Origin: DRPN01 sp964599235 | Lineage (GTDB): Bacteria > Bacteroidota > Bacteroidia > Bacteroidales > VadinHA17 | DNA length: 64,000 nt | Assembly (NCBI GenBank): GCA_964599235.1 | Contig: CAZRDX010000003.1 | Span: 95,609-159,608, forward strand | Direction: 5' to 3' | Part shown: one piece after another, positions 1 to 9,659 of the stretch | How positions within the stretch are numbered: position 1 is the stretch's first letter | Layout: every line of letters starts with the position of its first letter | Notes under the pieces: generated by a model | Databases searched by the model: none | Seen by the model: only the letters and a program-made list of their open reading frames with translations | What the model was told of the DNA's origin: nothing | Made by a program: the position numbers and the translations under genes

Positions 1-9
1 TTTTAAATA

Positions 10-29
10 ACTACTTTTGTACAAGTAGT
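10..29. repeat. Short inverted repeat at left edge
   Basis: Arms ACTACTT (10-16) and AAGTAGT (23-29) surround a 6-base loop. The left arm overlaps TACTTTTG (12-19), which matches the Bacteroidota -7 box TAnnTTTG on the plus strand. It could therefore be an operator over a promoter, or a hairpin at the end of a gene outside the window; the sequence does not decide between them. Confidence 0.4.
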
Positions 30-120
30 ATTCAAGTGGCGACACCTCCCCTCTCCGGTGCCCGTCAGGCGGGGGAAGCGTAGCGGACACCCTTGAGGCA
101 GGTCGGGGAGCAAATCCCGG
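30..120 (+). ncRNA. Possible small structured RNA, weakly SRP-RNA-like
   Basis: This non-coding stretch lies between a -7-like box (TACTTTTG, 12-19) and the metG promoter. GGTGCCCG (57-64) pairs with CGGACACC (84-91) with one C-A mismatch, and CTCCCC (46-51) pairs with GGGGAG (105-110) outside it, giving a long two-part hairpin. The apical loop begins GTCAGG and ends with AAGCGTAGC, loosely recalling the GUCAGG/AGCAGC internal loop of bacterial signal recognition particle RNA. However, the universal AGCA side is not intact and the GGAA tetraloop is not clean. It may be a diverged SRP RNA, another small RNA, or only a leader. Confidence 0.25.
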
Positions 121-150
121 GGATGGGCTGCAAAATTCCTCAATCTCTCC

Positions 151-158
151 TATCTTTG
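151..158 (+). promoter_or_regulatory. metG -7 box
   Basis: TATCTTTG is a full match to TAnnTTTG, 22 bases before the metG ATG, so the leader would be under 20 bases. No clear TTG lies at the -33 position. Confidence 0.55.
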
Positions 159-180
159 CCTTCCGGAAAAAACTTCAGCC

Positions 181-2217
181 ATGCCGCGATACCAACGTCA
201 TCTCATCACTTCGGCCCTGCCCTATGCCAACGGGCCCATCCACATCGGTCATCTGGCCGGCGTCTACATCCCTGCCGACATCTACACCCGCTATCTGCGG
301 CTGAAAGGCGAGGATGTGATCCATGTATGCGGTTCCGACGAACACGGCGTACCCATCACCCTTAAAGCCCGCCAGGAAGGCGTCTCCCCCCAGGTGATCG
401 TCGACCGCTACCATGAGCTCAACAAAAAGGCTTTCGAGGATTTCGGCATCTCGTTCGACATCTACTCCCGCACCACCTCGAAGGTACATTACGAGACCGC
501 CTCGCAGTTCTTCCGCACCCTCTACGACAAGGGGGTCTTCATCGAGAAAACCACCGAACAGTTCTACGATGAGGAGGCGGGACAGTTCCTCGCCGACCGC
601 TACATCACCGGCACCTGTCCCCACTGCGGCTATGAGAAAGCTTACGGCGACCAGTGTGAGCAATGCGGCACCTCGCTGAGCCCCACCGAGCTCATCAACC
701 CCCGCTCCACCATCTCCGGCAGCCAGCCCGTGCTGCGCAAGACGAAACACTGGTATCTGCCGCTCGACCGTTACGAGCCCTTCCTGCGGAAATGGATCCT
801 CGAAGACCACAAAGAGTGGAAGACCAACGTCTACGGACAATGCAAGTCGTGGCTCGACCAGGGACTGCAGCCGCGGGCCGTGAGCCGCGACCTCGACTGG
901 GGCGTGCCGGTACCCGTCGAAGGCGCCGAAGGCAAGGTGCTCTACGTCTGGTTCGACGCTCCCATAGGATATATCTCCGCCACTCGCGAACTCACCCCCG
1001 ACTGGGAAAAATACTGGAAAGACGCCGACACCCGCCTGGTGCACTTCATCGGCAAGGACAACATCGTCTTCCACTGCATCATCTTCCCTACCATGCTCAA
1101 ATCCGAGGGCTCCTACATCCTGCCCGACAACGTGCCGGCCAACGAGTTCCTCAACCTGGAAGGGGACAAGATCTCCACCTCCCGCAACTGGGCCGTCTGG
1201 CTGCACGAATACCTCAACGACTTCCCCGGCCTGCAGGATGTGCTGCGTTATGTTCTCACGGCCAACATGCCCGAGACCAAGGACAACGACTTCACCTGGA
1301 AGGATTTCCAGGCCCGCAACAACAACGAGCTGGTGGCCATCCTGGGCAACTTCGTCAACCGTGCGCTGGTGCTCACACGCAACTATTTCGACGGGGCCGT
1401 GCCGCCGCGCGGCGAGCTGACCACCTACGACCGCGAGGTGCTGGAGCAGATCCCCCTCATACGTAAGCGCACCGAACACAGCCTCGACCATTTCCGTTTC
1501 CGGGAGGCCCTCAGGGAGGCGATGGCTCTCGCCCGTCTGGGCAATAAATACCTCGCCGACACCGAACCATGGGCCCTCATCAAGAGCGACCGCGACCGCG
1601 TGGCCACCATCCTCCATATCTGCCTGCAGATCACCGCCAACCTCACCCTCCTGCTCGAACCTTTCCTCCCCTTCTCGATGCAGAAACTGCGGGAGATGAT
1701 CCGCTTCGACCAGCGCCGGTGGGACCTCATCGGCCGCGACGACCTGCTGCCCGAAGGCCATACCATCGGCCGGGTGCAACATCTCTTCCGCAAGATCGAG
1801 GACAGCGAGATCGAACGGCAGATAGCCCGTCTCCAGGCCACCCGCACCTCCAACGAACAGGAACAGGCAGCCAACCTGCCCCCGCAAAAGGAAGAGATCA
1901 GCTACGACGACTTCACCAAAATGGACATCCGGGCCGCCACCATCGTCGCAGCCGAAAAAGTGCCCAAAACCAAGAAACTGCTGAAGCTCACCCTCGACAC
2001 CGGCATCGACCGGCGCACGGTGGTCTCCGGCATCGCCGAATATTTCTCGCCCGAAGAGATCGTCGGCAAGCGGGTGGCCGTCCTGGTCAACCTCGCCCCG
2101 CGCCGGATCAAAGGCATCGAATCGCAGGGCATGATCCTCATGGCCGAGGACCCCGACGGCACGCTCCACTTCATCATCCCCGATGAAGGGACGGTGAACG
2201 GTGCACAGATCAAATGA
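181..2217 (+). CDS. metG: Methionyl-tRNA synthetase
   Basis: Charges tRNA-Met with methionine in the cytoplasm. The 678-residue protein has the class I HIGH motif at residues 21-24 and a KMSKS-type loop, KISTS, at about 330-334. A zinc knuckle between them uses Cys146, Cys149, Cys159 and Cys162. Residues from about 570 onward are the C-terminal tRNA-binding (EMAP/Trbp111-like) domain found in long MetRS forms, so it is a full-length dimer-type enzyme. The ATG at 181 follows a close -7 box and gives the normal N-terminus MPRYQRHLITSALPYANG. It is followed by a bidirectional terminator and a convergent gene, so it is probably monocistronic. Confidence 0.97.
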   Translation: MPRYQRHLITSALPYANGPIHIGHLAGVYIPADIYTRYLRLKGEDVIHVCGSDEHGVPITLKARQEGVSPQVIVDRYHELNKKAFEDFGISFDIYSRTTSKVHYETASQFFRTLYDKGVFIEKTTEQFYDEEAGQFLADRYITGTCPHCGYEKAYGDQCEQCGTSLSPTELINPRSTISGSQPVLRKTKHWYLPLDRYEPFLRKWILEDHKEWKTNVYGQCKSWLDQGLQPRAVSRDLDWGVPVPVEGAEGKVLYVWFDAPIGYISATRELTPDWEKYWKDADTRLVHFIGKDNIVFHCIIFPTMLKSEGSYILPDNVPANEFLNLEGDKISTSRNWAVWLHEYLNDFPGLQDVLRYVLTANMPETKDNDFTWKDFQARNNNELVAILGNFVNRALVLTRNYFDGAVPPRGELTTYDREVLEQIPLIRKRTEHSLDHFRFREALREAMALARLGNKYLADTEPWALIKSDRDRVATILHICLQITANLTLLLEPFLPFSMQKLREMIRFDQRRWDLIGRDDLLPEGHTIGRVQHLFRKIEDSEIERQIARLQATRTSNEQEQAANLPPQKEEISYDDFTKMDIRAATIVAAEKVPKTKKLLKLTLDTGIDRRTVVSGIAEYFSPEEIVGKRVAVLVNLAPRRIKGIESQGMILMAEDPDGTLHFIIPDEGTVNGAQIK

Positions 2218-2252
2218 CCCCCCTGCAGGGGACAACACTTGTTCACGGAAAC

Positions 2253-2290
2253 AAAAAAAGAGGAGAGAGCCGGGCTTTCTCCTCTTTTTT
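2253..2290. terminator. Bidirectional rho-independent terminator
   Basis: An A-run plus GAGGAGAGAGCC pairs with GGCTTTCTCCTC plus a T-run, with one G-T wobble and a very short loop. It lies between the stop codons of convergent genes (metG ends 2217; the SPOR gene ends 2309) and can serve both strands. Confidence 0.8.
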
Positions 2291-2308
2291 ATTCTGTGAT
2301 GTGTTCTG

Positions 2309-3319
2309 TCATTTCTTCAGCAGCCAGTAGCCGTCGCCGTTGAGGGCTTTCTGTCGCTGTTCGCGCAGCACCTGCAGGGCTTCGTCTCTGTCGGCATAGC
2401 TGCCTATGGCCACGCGCACGAAGCCGTGGGGGCCGTCCATGATCACCACGGGCAGGCCGGCGGCCTCGAGACGGGCACGCAGCTTCTCGGCATTGGCCTG
2501 CTGACGGAAGCTGCCCGCCACCACGTAATAACCGCCCGTCACGACAGGCTTCACCACCGGCGTGGCGCTCTCCTCCGCGGCAGGCGGCGTGGTCATCTCT
2601 TCCGTTGCTGCGGCCGCAGAAGCTGCCTCCTCCTTGTCCGCCGGGGCCGGAGCATCCGTACGCACGCTCTTCGTCGCCGCCGGGGCAGGCTTCGTCACCG
2701 GCGCCGGAGCCTCCGTCACCGTACTCTTACGGAAGATGTTGAACGAGGAGAGGTCGAGCCGTTCCCTGCCCAGACGGGTGTTCCACCCCACATAGACGAG
2801 CGCGGCGAGGGCCGCCGCTGCCGGCACGCCCAAGAGGATACGCCGCACCCGACGGCCCGTGACAGGCCGTGCCGCCGCCACCCCCTTCACCATGCCCTGC
2901 TCTTCCAGCGGCAGGAAACGGAACGTCTCCAGACCATAAGCATCGGCCAGGAAATTCTCCGTCACCCGCGGCTCGAACACCAGGTTGCGGTCCTTGCCCA
3001 GACGGAACTCGCCCAGACCGGCCACCTCCAGACGCCGCCCCTTCTCCAGACGCCTCTTCCACTCCTTCACCCGGCCGCTCACCCAGCGCCGCGCATCCAC
3101 ATACGACATGCCCGTACGCTGCGAGACATGACCGATCAACAAGCCGTCGTTGTTGGTCAGACTCCTGTTGAAGGTGATGTCCTTCGAGGGCGGAGCAAAG
3201 GTGTGACGGTTGTAATCCACCGCCGCAGGACGGTAGTTGGCCACAAACCCGCCAAAATCGGGGACAATGACACAATCATGCTCGTACAACAGCTCTTTGA
3301 TGAAGGTAGCCAGTTCCAT
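2309..3319 (-). CDS. HU-CCDC81 and SPOR domain envelope protein
   Basis: A 336-residue protein whose N-terminal about 140 residues match the bacterial HU-CCDC81 region seen in Bacteroidota (start MELATFIKELLYEHDCVIVP). One membrane segment follows at about 161-178, then an Ala/Pro/Thr-rich linker, and a C-terminal SPOR domain at about 262-336 that should bind denuded peptidoglycan in the periplasm. The inferred arrangement is a cytoplasmic HU-like part tethered through the inner membrane to septal or remodelled cell wall. A longer in-frame start at 3394 exists, but the ATG at 3319 gives the family N-terminus and lies 17 bases from a TATTTTTG box. Its function is not established; a role in division or envelope organisation is inference. 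Confidence 0.8.
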   Translation of the reverse strand: MELATFIKELLYEHDCVIVPDFGGFVANYRPAAVDYNRHTFAPPSKDITFNRSLTNNDGLLIGHVSQRTGMSYVDARRWVSGRVKEWKRRLEKGRRLEVAGLGEFRLGKDRNLVFEPRVTENFLADAYGLETFRFLPLEEQGMVKGVAAARPVTGRRVRRILLGVPAAAALAALVYVGWNTRLGRERLDLSSFNIFRKSTVTEAPAPVTKPAPAATKSVRTDAPAPADKEEAASAAAATEEMTTPPAAEESATPVVKPVVTGGYYVVAGSFRQQANAEKLRARLEAAGLPVVIMDGPHGFVRVAIGSYADRDEALQVLREQRQKALNGDGYWLLKK

Positions 3320-3336
3320 GGTCTTGCGCTTTGGAA

Positions 3337-3344
3337 CAAAAATA
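3337..3344 (-). promoter_or_regulatory. -7 box for the SPOR gene
   Basis: Read on the minus strand this is TATTTTTG, a full TAnnTTTG match. It is 17 bases before the ATG at 3319 and supports that start over the upstream one. Confidence 0.5.
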
Positions 3345-3494
3345 ATCAAAAAAGATGAGATCACCCCCGCAGGGAGGGCTTCTCTTTTCAACAATCAGAC
3401 GCTCCTCTTCCCGGCGGGAGACAGCTGCATCATTTTCCGGGATTTTTTCTACTTTTAGCCTCCCGTAATCCCGGCATGTGCCGGACCTTATTGT

Positions 3495-4628
3495 ATGCCT
3501 ATGAAAGAGATCAGGATGGTCGATCTGCACGGTCAGTACGAGCGGCTGCGCGGGGAGATCGATGCTGCGATACGGGAGGTGCTGGAGAGCACGGCCTTCA
3601 TCAACGGGCCGGCGGTGCAACGTTTTTCCGAGCATCTGGCCGGATATACGGGTGCGCGTCATGTGATCCCCTGCGGCAACGGCACCGACGCCCTGCAGGC
3701 GGCCCTCGCCGCGCTCGCTCTCGACCCCGGCGACGAGGTCATCGTCCCCGACTTCACCTTCATCGCCACCGTCGAGACGGTGGCCCTGCTGGGGCTCACG
3801 CCCGTGGTGGCCGATGTCGACCCCGACACTTTCCTGCTGCGGCCTGAGAGCGTCGAGGCGCTCATCACCCCCCGCACCCGCGCGGTGGTCCCCGTGCATC
3901 TCTTCGGCCAGTGCGTCGACATGGAGCCGCTGCTTGAGGTGGCGCAACGCCACCGTCTGCGCGTCGTCGAGGATGCCGCCCAGGCCCTGGGCACATGGTA
4001 CACCTTCTCCGACGGCACCCGCCACATGGCCGGCACCATGGGCGACATAGGCTGCACCTCCTTCTTCCCCTCCAAAAACCTCGGCGCCTTCGGCGACGGC
4101 GGCGCCATCTTCACCGACGACGACGGGCTGGCCTCCTTCCTTCGCTCGTACGTCAACCACGGCACACGCAAAAAGTACTACCACGAGCGTGTGGGCATCA
4201 ACTCGCGTCTCGACACGCTGCAGGCAGCCATCCTCGACGTCAAGCTCCCCCATCTCGACCGTTTCGTCGAGGCGCGGCAGCGGGTGGCCGCCCGCTACGA
4301 CGAGGCCCTCGGCGGGCTGCCCTTCCTGCAGGTGCCGGCACGGGCACCCCATACCACCCACAGCTACCACCAGTACACCCTCGTGCTGCGGGACACCGAC
4401 CGCGAACGCTTCCGCAGCCACCTGCGGGATGCCGGCATCCCCACCATGGTATACTACCCCCTCCCCATGCACCGGCAGGAAGCTTTTTTACATTTCCCCT
4501 TCCATGACGGTCACTACCCCGTGAGCGACCGCCTCTGCGAACAGGTGGTCTCCCTGCCCATCCACACCGAGATGGAAGAGGAGCAGCTCGATCATATCAT
4601 CACCCGCATCCAATCTTATCAGCCATGA
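3495..4628 (+). CDS. wbpE: UDP-3-oxo-GlcNAc-uronate aminotransferase (WbpE type)
   Basis: DegT/DnrJ/EryC1 family PLP aminotransferase, 377 residues, full length. The PLP lysine is Lys194 in SFFPSKNLGAFGDGG, and the VVEDAAQALG segment carries the cofactor-binding aspartate. In the Wbp pathway it converts UDP-3-keto-N-acetylglucosaminuronic acid to the 3-amino sugar, usually with glutamate. The assignment from the broad DegT family to WbpE rests on context: the WbpD acetyltransferase overlaps it by 4 bases (ATGA), and WbpB and WbpA homologues follow. The start could also be the ATG two codons later. In Porphyromonas the equivalent is PorR, needed for the sugar that anchors T9SS cargo. Confidence 0.88.
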   Translation: MPMKEIRMVDLHGQYERLRGEIDAAIREVLESTAFINGPAVQRFSEHLAGYTGARHVIPCGNGTDALQAALAALALDPGDEVIVPDFTFIATVETVALLGLTPVVADVDPDTFLLRPESVEALITPRTRAVVPVHLFGQCVDMEPLLEVAQRHRLRVVEDAAQALGTWYTFSDGTRHMAGTMGDIGCTSFFPSKNLGAFGDGGAIFTDDDGLASFLRSYVNHGTRKKYYHERVGINSRLDTLQAAILDVKLPHLDRFVEARQRVAARYDEALGGLPFLQVPARAPHTTHSYHQYTLVLRDTDRERFRSHLRDAGIPTMVYYPLPMHRQEAFLHFPFHDGHYPVSDRLCEQVVSLPIHTEMEEEQLDHIITRIQSYQP

Positions 4629-5212
4629 GCCAGGAAAAGAACTATTTCGCCCACGAGACCGCCGTCATCGACGAGGGCTGCACCATCGGCGAAGGAACGA
4701 AGATCTGGCACTTCACCCACGTCATGAGCGGGGCGGTCATCGGCCGCCGCTGCAACCTGGGCCAGAACGTGGTGGTCTCCCCGGAGGTCGTCCTGGGCGA
4801 CAACGTAAAGGTGCAGAATAATGTCTCCATCTACACGGGGGTGATCTGCGAGGATGATGTCTTCCTCGGCCCCTCGATGGTCTTCACCAACGTCATCAAC
4901 CCCCGCAGTGCGGTGGTGCGGCGCGACCAGTACCAGCGTACACTGGTGAAAAAAGGCGCCACCATCGGTGCCAACGCCACGATCGTCTGCGGCATCACCC
5001 TGGGCGAATACTGTTTCGTCGGGGCCGGCGCCGTGGTGATCCGCGACGTCAAACCCTACGCCCTGGTGGTGGGCAACCCGGCCCGCCAGATAGGCTGGAT
5101 GAGCGAATACGGCCACCGTCTCCGTTTCGACGAGAAAGGCTACGCCACCTGCCCCGAAAGCGGTGACAGATACCGCCTGCAGGACGAAAAAGTTGTTAAA
5201 ATCAGCGATTGA
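4625..5212 (+). CDS. wbpD: UDP-2-acetamido-3-amino-glucuronate N-acetyltransferase (WbpD type)
   Basis: A left-handed beta-helix (hexapeptide repeat) acyltransferase of 195 residues. It acetylates the 3-amino group made by the preceding aminotransferase to give UDP-2,3-diacetamido-2,3-dideoxy-glucuronic acid. Visible features are the imperfect hexapeptide ladder from about residue 15 to 155 (IGEGTKIWHFTHVMSGAVIG onward) and the NVINPRSAVVRRDQY loop typical of the WbpD/WlbB group. The start codon overlaps the wbpE stop by 4 bases, implying translational coupling. An internal promoter for the next gene appears to lie over its 3' end. Confidence 0.9.
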   Translation: MSQEKNYFAHETAVIDEGCTIGEGTKIWHFTHVMSGAVIGRRCNLGQNVVVSPEVVLGDNVKVQNNVSIYTGVICEDDVFLGPSMVFTNVINPRSAVVRRDQYQRTLVKKGATIGANATIVCGITLGEYCFVGAGAVVIRDVKPYALVVGNPARQIGWMSEYGHRLRFDEKGYATCPESGDRYRLQDEKVVKISD

Positions 5213-5223
5213 CCCTACCTTTG
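5193..5223 (+). promoter_or_regulatory. Internal promoter before wbpB
   Basis: TTG at 5193-5195, a 20-base spacer, then TACCTTTG at 5216-5223, a full Bacteroidota promoter match. It overlaps the end of wbpD, so wbpB and downstream genes may be transcribed separately from wbpED. Confidence 0.55.
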
Positions 5224-5248
5224 TCTTTCCCCAAAAAACACCAGTAAC

Positions 5249-6211
5249 ATGAGCGATCCGTCCTCTCCCCGTAATTTCGCCCTCATCGGTGTGGCCGGCT
5301 ACATTGCCGAGCGTCATCTTCGGGCCATCCGGGATACGGGCAACCGTCTGGTGGCCGCTCTCGACAAGCACGACAGCGTCGGCATCATGGACACCTATTT
5401 CCCCGAGGCCGATTTCTTCGTGGAGTTCGAGCGTTTCGACCGCCACATCGACAAACTGCGGCGGCAGGGGGTACGGCTCGACTATGTGAGCATCTGCTCA
5501 CCCAACTACCTGCACGATGCCCATATCCGTTTCGCCCTGCGGCAGCAGGCCGACGCCATCTGCGAAAAACCCATGGTGCTCAACCCCTGGAACGTCGACG
5601 CCCTCCAGCAGTTCGAGAAGGAGACGGGCCACCGTGTCCACAACATCCTCCAGCTGCGGCTCCATCCCTCCATCATCGCCCTGAAGAAGGAGGTGGAACA
5701 GGCCCCTCCCGACAAGGTCTATGATATCGACCTCACCTACATCACCAGCCGCGGCCACTGGTACCATATCTCCTGGAAAGGCGACATACAGAAGTCGGGC
5801 GGCATCGCCACCAACATCGGCGTGCATTTTTTCGACATGCTGCAATGGATCTTCGGGCCGGTACAGGAGAACAAAGTGCATATGATGCGCCCCGACAAGG
5901 CGGCCGGCTTCCTCGGCCTGGCCCGCGCCCGCGTACGGTGGCTCCTCAGCATCGACTACCGGGACATTCCCCCCAAAGTGCGTGAGAGCGGTCAGCGTAC
6001 CTACCGCTCCCTTACCATCGAAGGCAAAGAGGTGGAGTTCAGCCAGGGCTTCACCGACCTCCACACCGAGAGCTACAGGAAGATCCTGGCCGGCGAAGGC
6101 TTCGGCATCGACGAGGTGCGCGAAGCCATACGCATCGTCTACGAGATACGCAACAGCAAACCCCTCGGCGCCACAGGCGACTATCACCCTCTCCTCAGGA
6201 ACATCCTCTGA
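5249..6211 (+). CDS. wbpB: UDP-GlcNAc-uronate 3-dehydrogenase (WbpB type)
   Basis: Gfo/Idh/MocA family NAD-dependent oxidoreductase of 320 residues, with an N-terminal nucleotide-binding fold (ALIGVAGYIAERHLRAI) and the CEKPMVLNPWN motif that carries the family catalytic lysine. WbpB oxidises C3 of UDP-N-acetylglucosaminuronic acid, giving the keto sugar used by WbpE. The WbpB/WlbA subgroup assignment comes from overall similarity (GVHFFDMLQWIFG segment) and the adjacent wbpE/wbpD. It has its own plausible promoter and lies 13 bases before the nucleotide-sugar dehydrogenase. Confidence 0.9.
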   Translation: MSDPSSPRNFALIGVAGYIAERHLRAIRDTGNRLVAALDKHDSVGIMDTYFPEADFFVEFERFDRHIDKLRRQGVRLDYVSICSPNYLHDAHIRFALRQQADAICEKPMVLNPWNVDALQQFEKETGHRVHNILQLRLHPSIIALKKEVEQAPPDKVYDIDLTYITSRGHWYHISWKGDIQKSGGIATNIGVHFFDMLQWIFGPVQENKVHMMRPDKAAGFLGLARARVRWLLSIDYRDIPPKVRESGQRTYRSLTIEGKEVEFSQGFTDLHTESYRKILAGEGFGIDEVREAIRIVYEIRNSKPLGATGDYHPLLRNIL

Positions 6212-6224
6212 AGTCTGAAGCTAC

Positions 6225-7529
6225 ATGAACATGAACGAGATGATCGACAAACTGAAAAAAGGAGAAGCAAAGATCTCGGTGACGGGACTGGGCTATGTGG
6301 GTCTTCCCATCGCCCTGGAGCTGGCCCGTCATTTTCCCGTGATCGGCTTTGACATACGCGAGGACCGTGTGGCACTGATGCGTCGGGGCATCGACCCCAG
6401 CAAGGAGCTGCCGCCGGAAGCTTTCGAGGACCGCAACATCGTCTTCACCTCCGACGCCCGCAAGCTGGGCGAAGCCCATTTCCACATTGTGGCCGTCCCC
6501 ACCCCCATCGACGAGCACAACCTGCCCGACCTGGAGCCCCTCCTCTCGGCCACCGAGACGCTGGCCCGTTATATCAAGAAGGGCGATTATGTCGTCTTCG
6601 AGTCGACCGTCTACCCCGGCTGCACCGAGGAAGAGTGCATCCCCGTACTGGAGAGACACTCGGCCCTGAAGCTCAACGAGGATTTCAAGGTGGGCTATTC
6701 GCCCGAACGCATCAACCCCGGCGACACCCTTCATACCCTGACGAAGGTGATGAAGGTGGTCTCGGGATCCGACGAGGAGGCGCTGGAGACCATCTCCGCC
6801 GTCTATGAGACGATCATCGAAGCGGGCATCCACAAAGCCTCTTCCATCAAGGTGGCCGAAGCGGCCAAGATCATCGAGAACACCCAGCGCGACATCAATA
6901 TCGCCTTCATGAACGAACTCTCGATCATCTTCAACCGCATGGGCATCAACACTTACGAGGTACTGGAAGCCGCCGGCACCAAATGGAACTTCCTGAAATT
7001 CACCCCCGGCCTTGTGGGCGGCCACTGCATCGGCGTCGACCCATACTACCTCACCTACAAGGCCCGCGAACTGGGCTACCACGCCCAGATCATCACCTCC
7101 GGCCGTTTCATCAACGACTCAATGGGCGGATACATCGCCAAACAGGTGGTCAAGAAACTGATCGCCACCGGCCGGGTGCTGCAGAACGCCCGCATCCTCG
7201 TCATGGGCATCACCTTCAAGGAGAACGTCAGCGACATCCGCAACTCCAAGGTGGTGGACATCATCCGCGAACTGGAATCGTACGGCCTGGCCACCGACGT
7301 CATCGACCCCTACGCCGAACCGAACCAGGTAATGGAAGAGTACGGCCTGCAACTGAAAGAAAAACCCGAAGGCCCTTACGATGCCGTCGTGGTGGCCGTC
7401 AGCCACAAACCCTACCAGGATATGGACGAGAACGACTTCGCCGCTTTCCTCGACAAGGGCGGCGTCTTCGCCGACGTAAAAGGCATCTTCCGCGACAAGA
7501 TCCGCAACTTCGAATACTGGAGCCTGTAA
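6225..7529 (+). CDS. wbpA: UDP-GlcNAc/UDP-sugar 6-dehydrogenase (WbpA type)
   Basis: UDP-glucose/GDP-mannose dehydrogenase family enzyme, 434 residues. It has an N-terminal NAD-binding motif (VTGLGYVGLP, 19-28), a central domain, and catalytic Cys268 in GGHCIGVDPYYLTYKA. These enzymes oxidise C6 of a UDP-sugar to the uronic acid with two NAD+. Next to wbpB, wbpE and wbpD the likely substrate is UDP-GlcNAc, the first step of the Wbp pathway (called UgdA in Porphyromonas). From sequence alone the related UDP-GlcNAc/GalNAc (TviB/WbpO) or ManNAc (WecC) activities cannot be excluded. Confidence 0.88.
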   Translation: MNMNEMIDKLKKGEAKISVTGLGYVGLPIALELARHFPVIGFDIREDRVALMRRGIDPSKELPPEAFEDRNIVFTSDARKLGEAHFHIVAVPTPIDEHNLPDLEPLLSATETLARYIKKGDYVVFESTVYPGCTEEECIPVLERHSALKLNEDFKVGYSPERINPGDTLHTLTKVMKVVSGSDEEALETISAVYETIIEAGIHKASSIKVAEAAKIIENTQRDINIAFMNELSIIFNRMGINTYEVLEAAGTKWNFLKFTPGLVGGHCIGVDPYYLTYKARELGYHAQIITSGRFINDSMGGYIAKQVVKKLIATGRVLQNARILVMGITFKENVSDIRNSKVVDIIRELESYGLATDVIDPYAEPNQVMEEYGLQLKEKPEGPYDAVVVAVSHKPYQDMDENDFAAFLDKGGVFADVKGIFRDKIRNFEYWSL

Positions 7530-7542
7530 ACTGTTAACAACC

Positions 7543-8583
<1,041 letters not shown>

Positions 8584-8585
8584 TC

Positions 8586-9650
8586 ATGGCCTCCTTCAGC
8601 GAAGCGCTTCTCATCACCGGCGGGGCCGGTTTCATCGGATCACACGTGGTACGCCGTTTCGTGCGCAACCACCCGGAGCTGCTGGTCATCAACCTCGACA
8701 AGCTCACCTACGCCGGCAACCTGGAGAACCTGCGCGATATCGAGGATGAGGAGAATTACCTCTTTGTCAGAGGCGACATCGCCGACGCTGCGCTGATGGA
8801 ACGTCTCTTCCGCGAGCATCCCGTCACGGGGGTCATCCATCTGGCCGCCGAATCGCATGTCGACCGGTCGATCACCGACCCGCTGGCCTTCATCCGCACC
8901 AACGTCATCGGCACGGTGACGCTGATGAACGCCGCCCGCGAAGCCTGGAAAGAGGAGATGAGCGGCAAACGCTTCTACCAGATCTCCACCGACGAGGTGT
9001 ACGGCAGCCTGGGCAAGGAAGGCCGTTTCACCGAGGAGACCCCCTACGACCCGAAGAGCCCTTATTCGGCCTCCAAGGCCAGTGCCGACCATTTCGTGCG
9101 GGCCTACGGCAACACCTACGGCCTGCCCTATGTCATCACCAACTGCTCGAACAATTACGGTCCCTACCAGTTCCCTGAGAAACTGATCCCGCTGACCATC
9201 AGCAACATCCTCCACAACCGTCCCATCCCGGTATACGGCAGGGGGGAGAACGTACGCGACTGGCTCTATGTGGAGGACCATGCCCGGGCCATCGAGCTGG
9301 TCTATTTCCGCGGCCACAACGGCCGCACCTACAACATCGGCGGTGACAACGAGTGGAAGAACATCGACCTGGTGAAGAAACTGTGTGACATCACCGACCG
9401 GCTGCTGGGGAGACCGGAAGGTTCTTCGCGCAAGCTGATCACCTTCGTCAAGGACCGCGCCGGTCACGACCTGCGCTACGCCATCGACGCCACCCGCATC
9501 AAAGAAGAGCTGGGATGGCAGCCCGAGACCTCCTTCGAAGAAGGCCTCACCCGAACCGTCCGGTGGTACCTGGACAACACCGAATGGCTCGAACACGTCA
9601 TCAGCGGAGAATACGAGAAATATTACGAAGAACAGTACCTGCGCCGCTGA
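8586..9650 (+). CDS. rfbB: dTDP-glucose 4,6-dehydratase
   Basis: A 354-residue extended short-chain dehydrogenase with GGAGFIGSHVVRRF near the start, the STDEVYGSLG segment carrying Thr-Asp-Glu catalytic residues, and YSASKASAD with the Tyr/Lys pair. It makes dTDP-4-keto-6-deoxyglucose, precursor of dTDP-rhamnose and other deoxysugars for surface polysaccharide. The ATG at 8586 gives the usual N-terminus; an upstream in-frame start would run through the end of galE. The partners rfbA, rfbC and rfbD are not in the window, so the final sugar is not determined. Confidence 0.93.
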   Translation: MASFSEALLITGGAGFIGSHVVRRFVRNHPELLVINLDKLTYAGNLENLRDIEDEENYLFVRGDIADAALMERLFREHPVTGVIHLAAESHVDRSITDPLAFIRTNVIGTVTLMNAAREAWKEEMSGKRFYQISTDEVYGSLGKEGRFTEETPYDPKSPYSASKASADHFVRAYGNTYGLPYVITNCSNNYGPYQFPEKLIPLTISNILHNRPIPVYGRGENVRDWLYVEDHARAIELVYFRGHNGRTYNIGGDNEWKNIDLVKKLCDITDRLLGRPEGSSRKLITFVKDRAGHDLRYAIDATRIKEELGWQPETSFEEGLTRTVRWYLDNTEWLEHVISGEYEKYYEEQYLRR

Positions 9651-9659
9651 TCCCGCTCC

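Noticed and set aside
175..2238. 687-codon open frame on the minus strand opposite metG
   Set aside because: It is antisense to a clear MetRS with all motifs, and its composition (Val/Gly/Asp-rich) is typical of the complement of GC-rich genes. No family match is visible.
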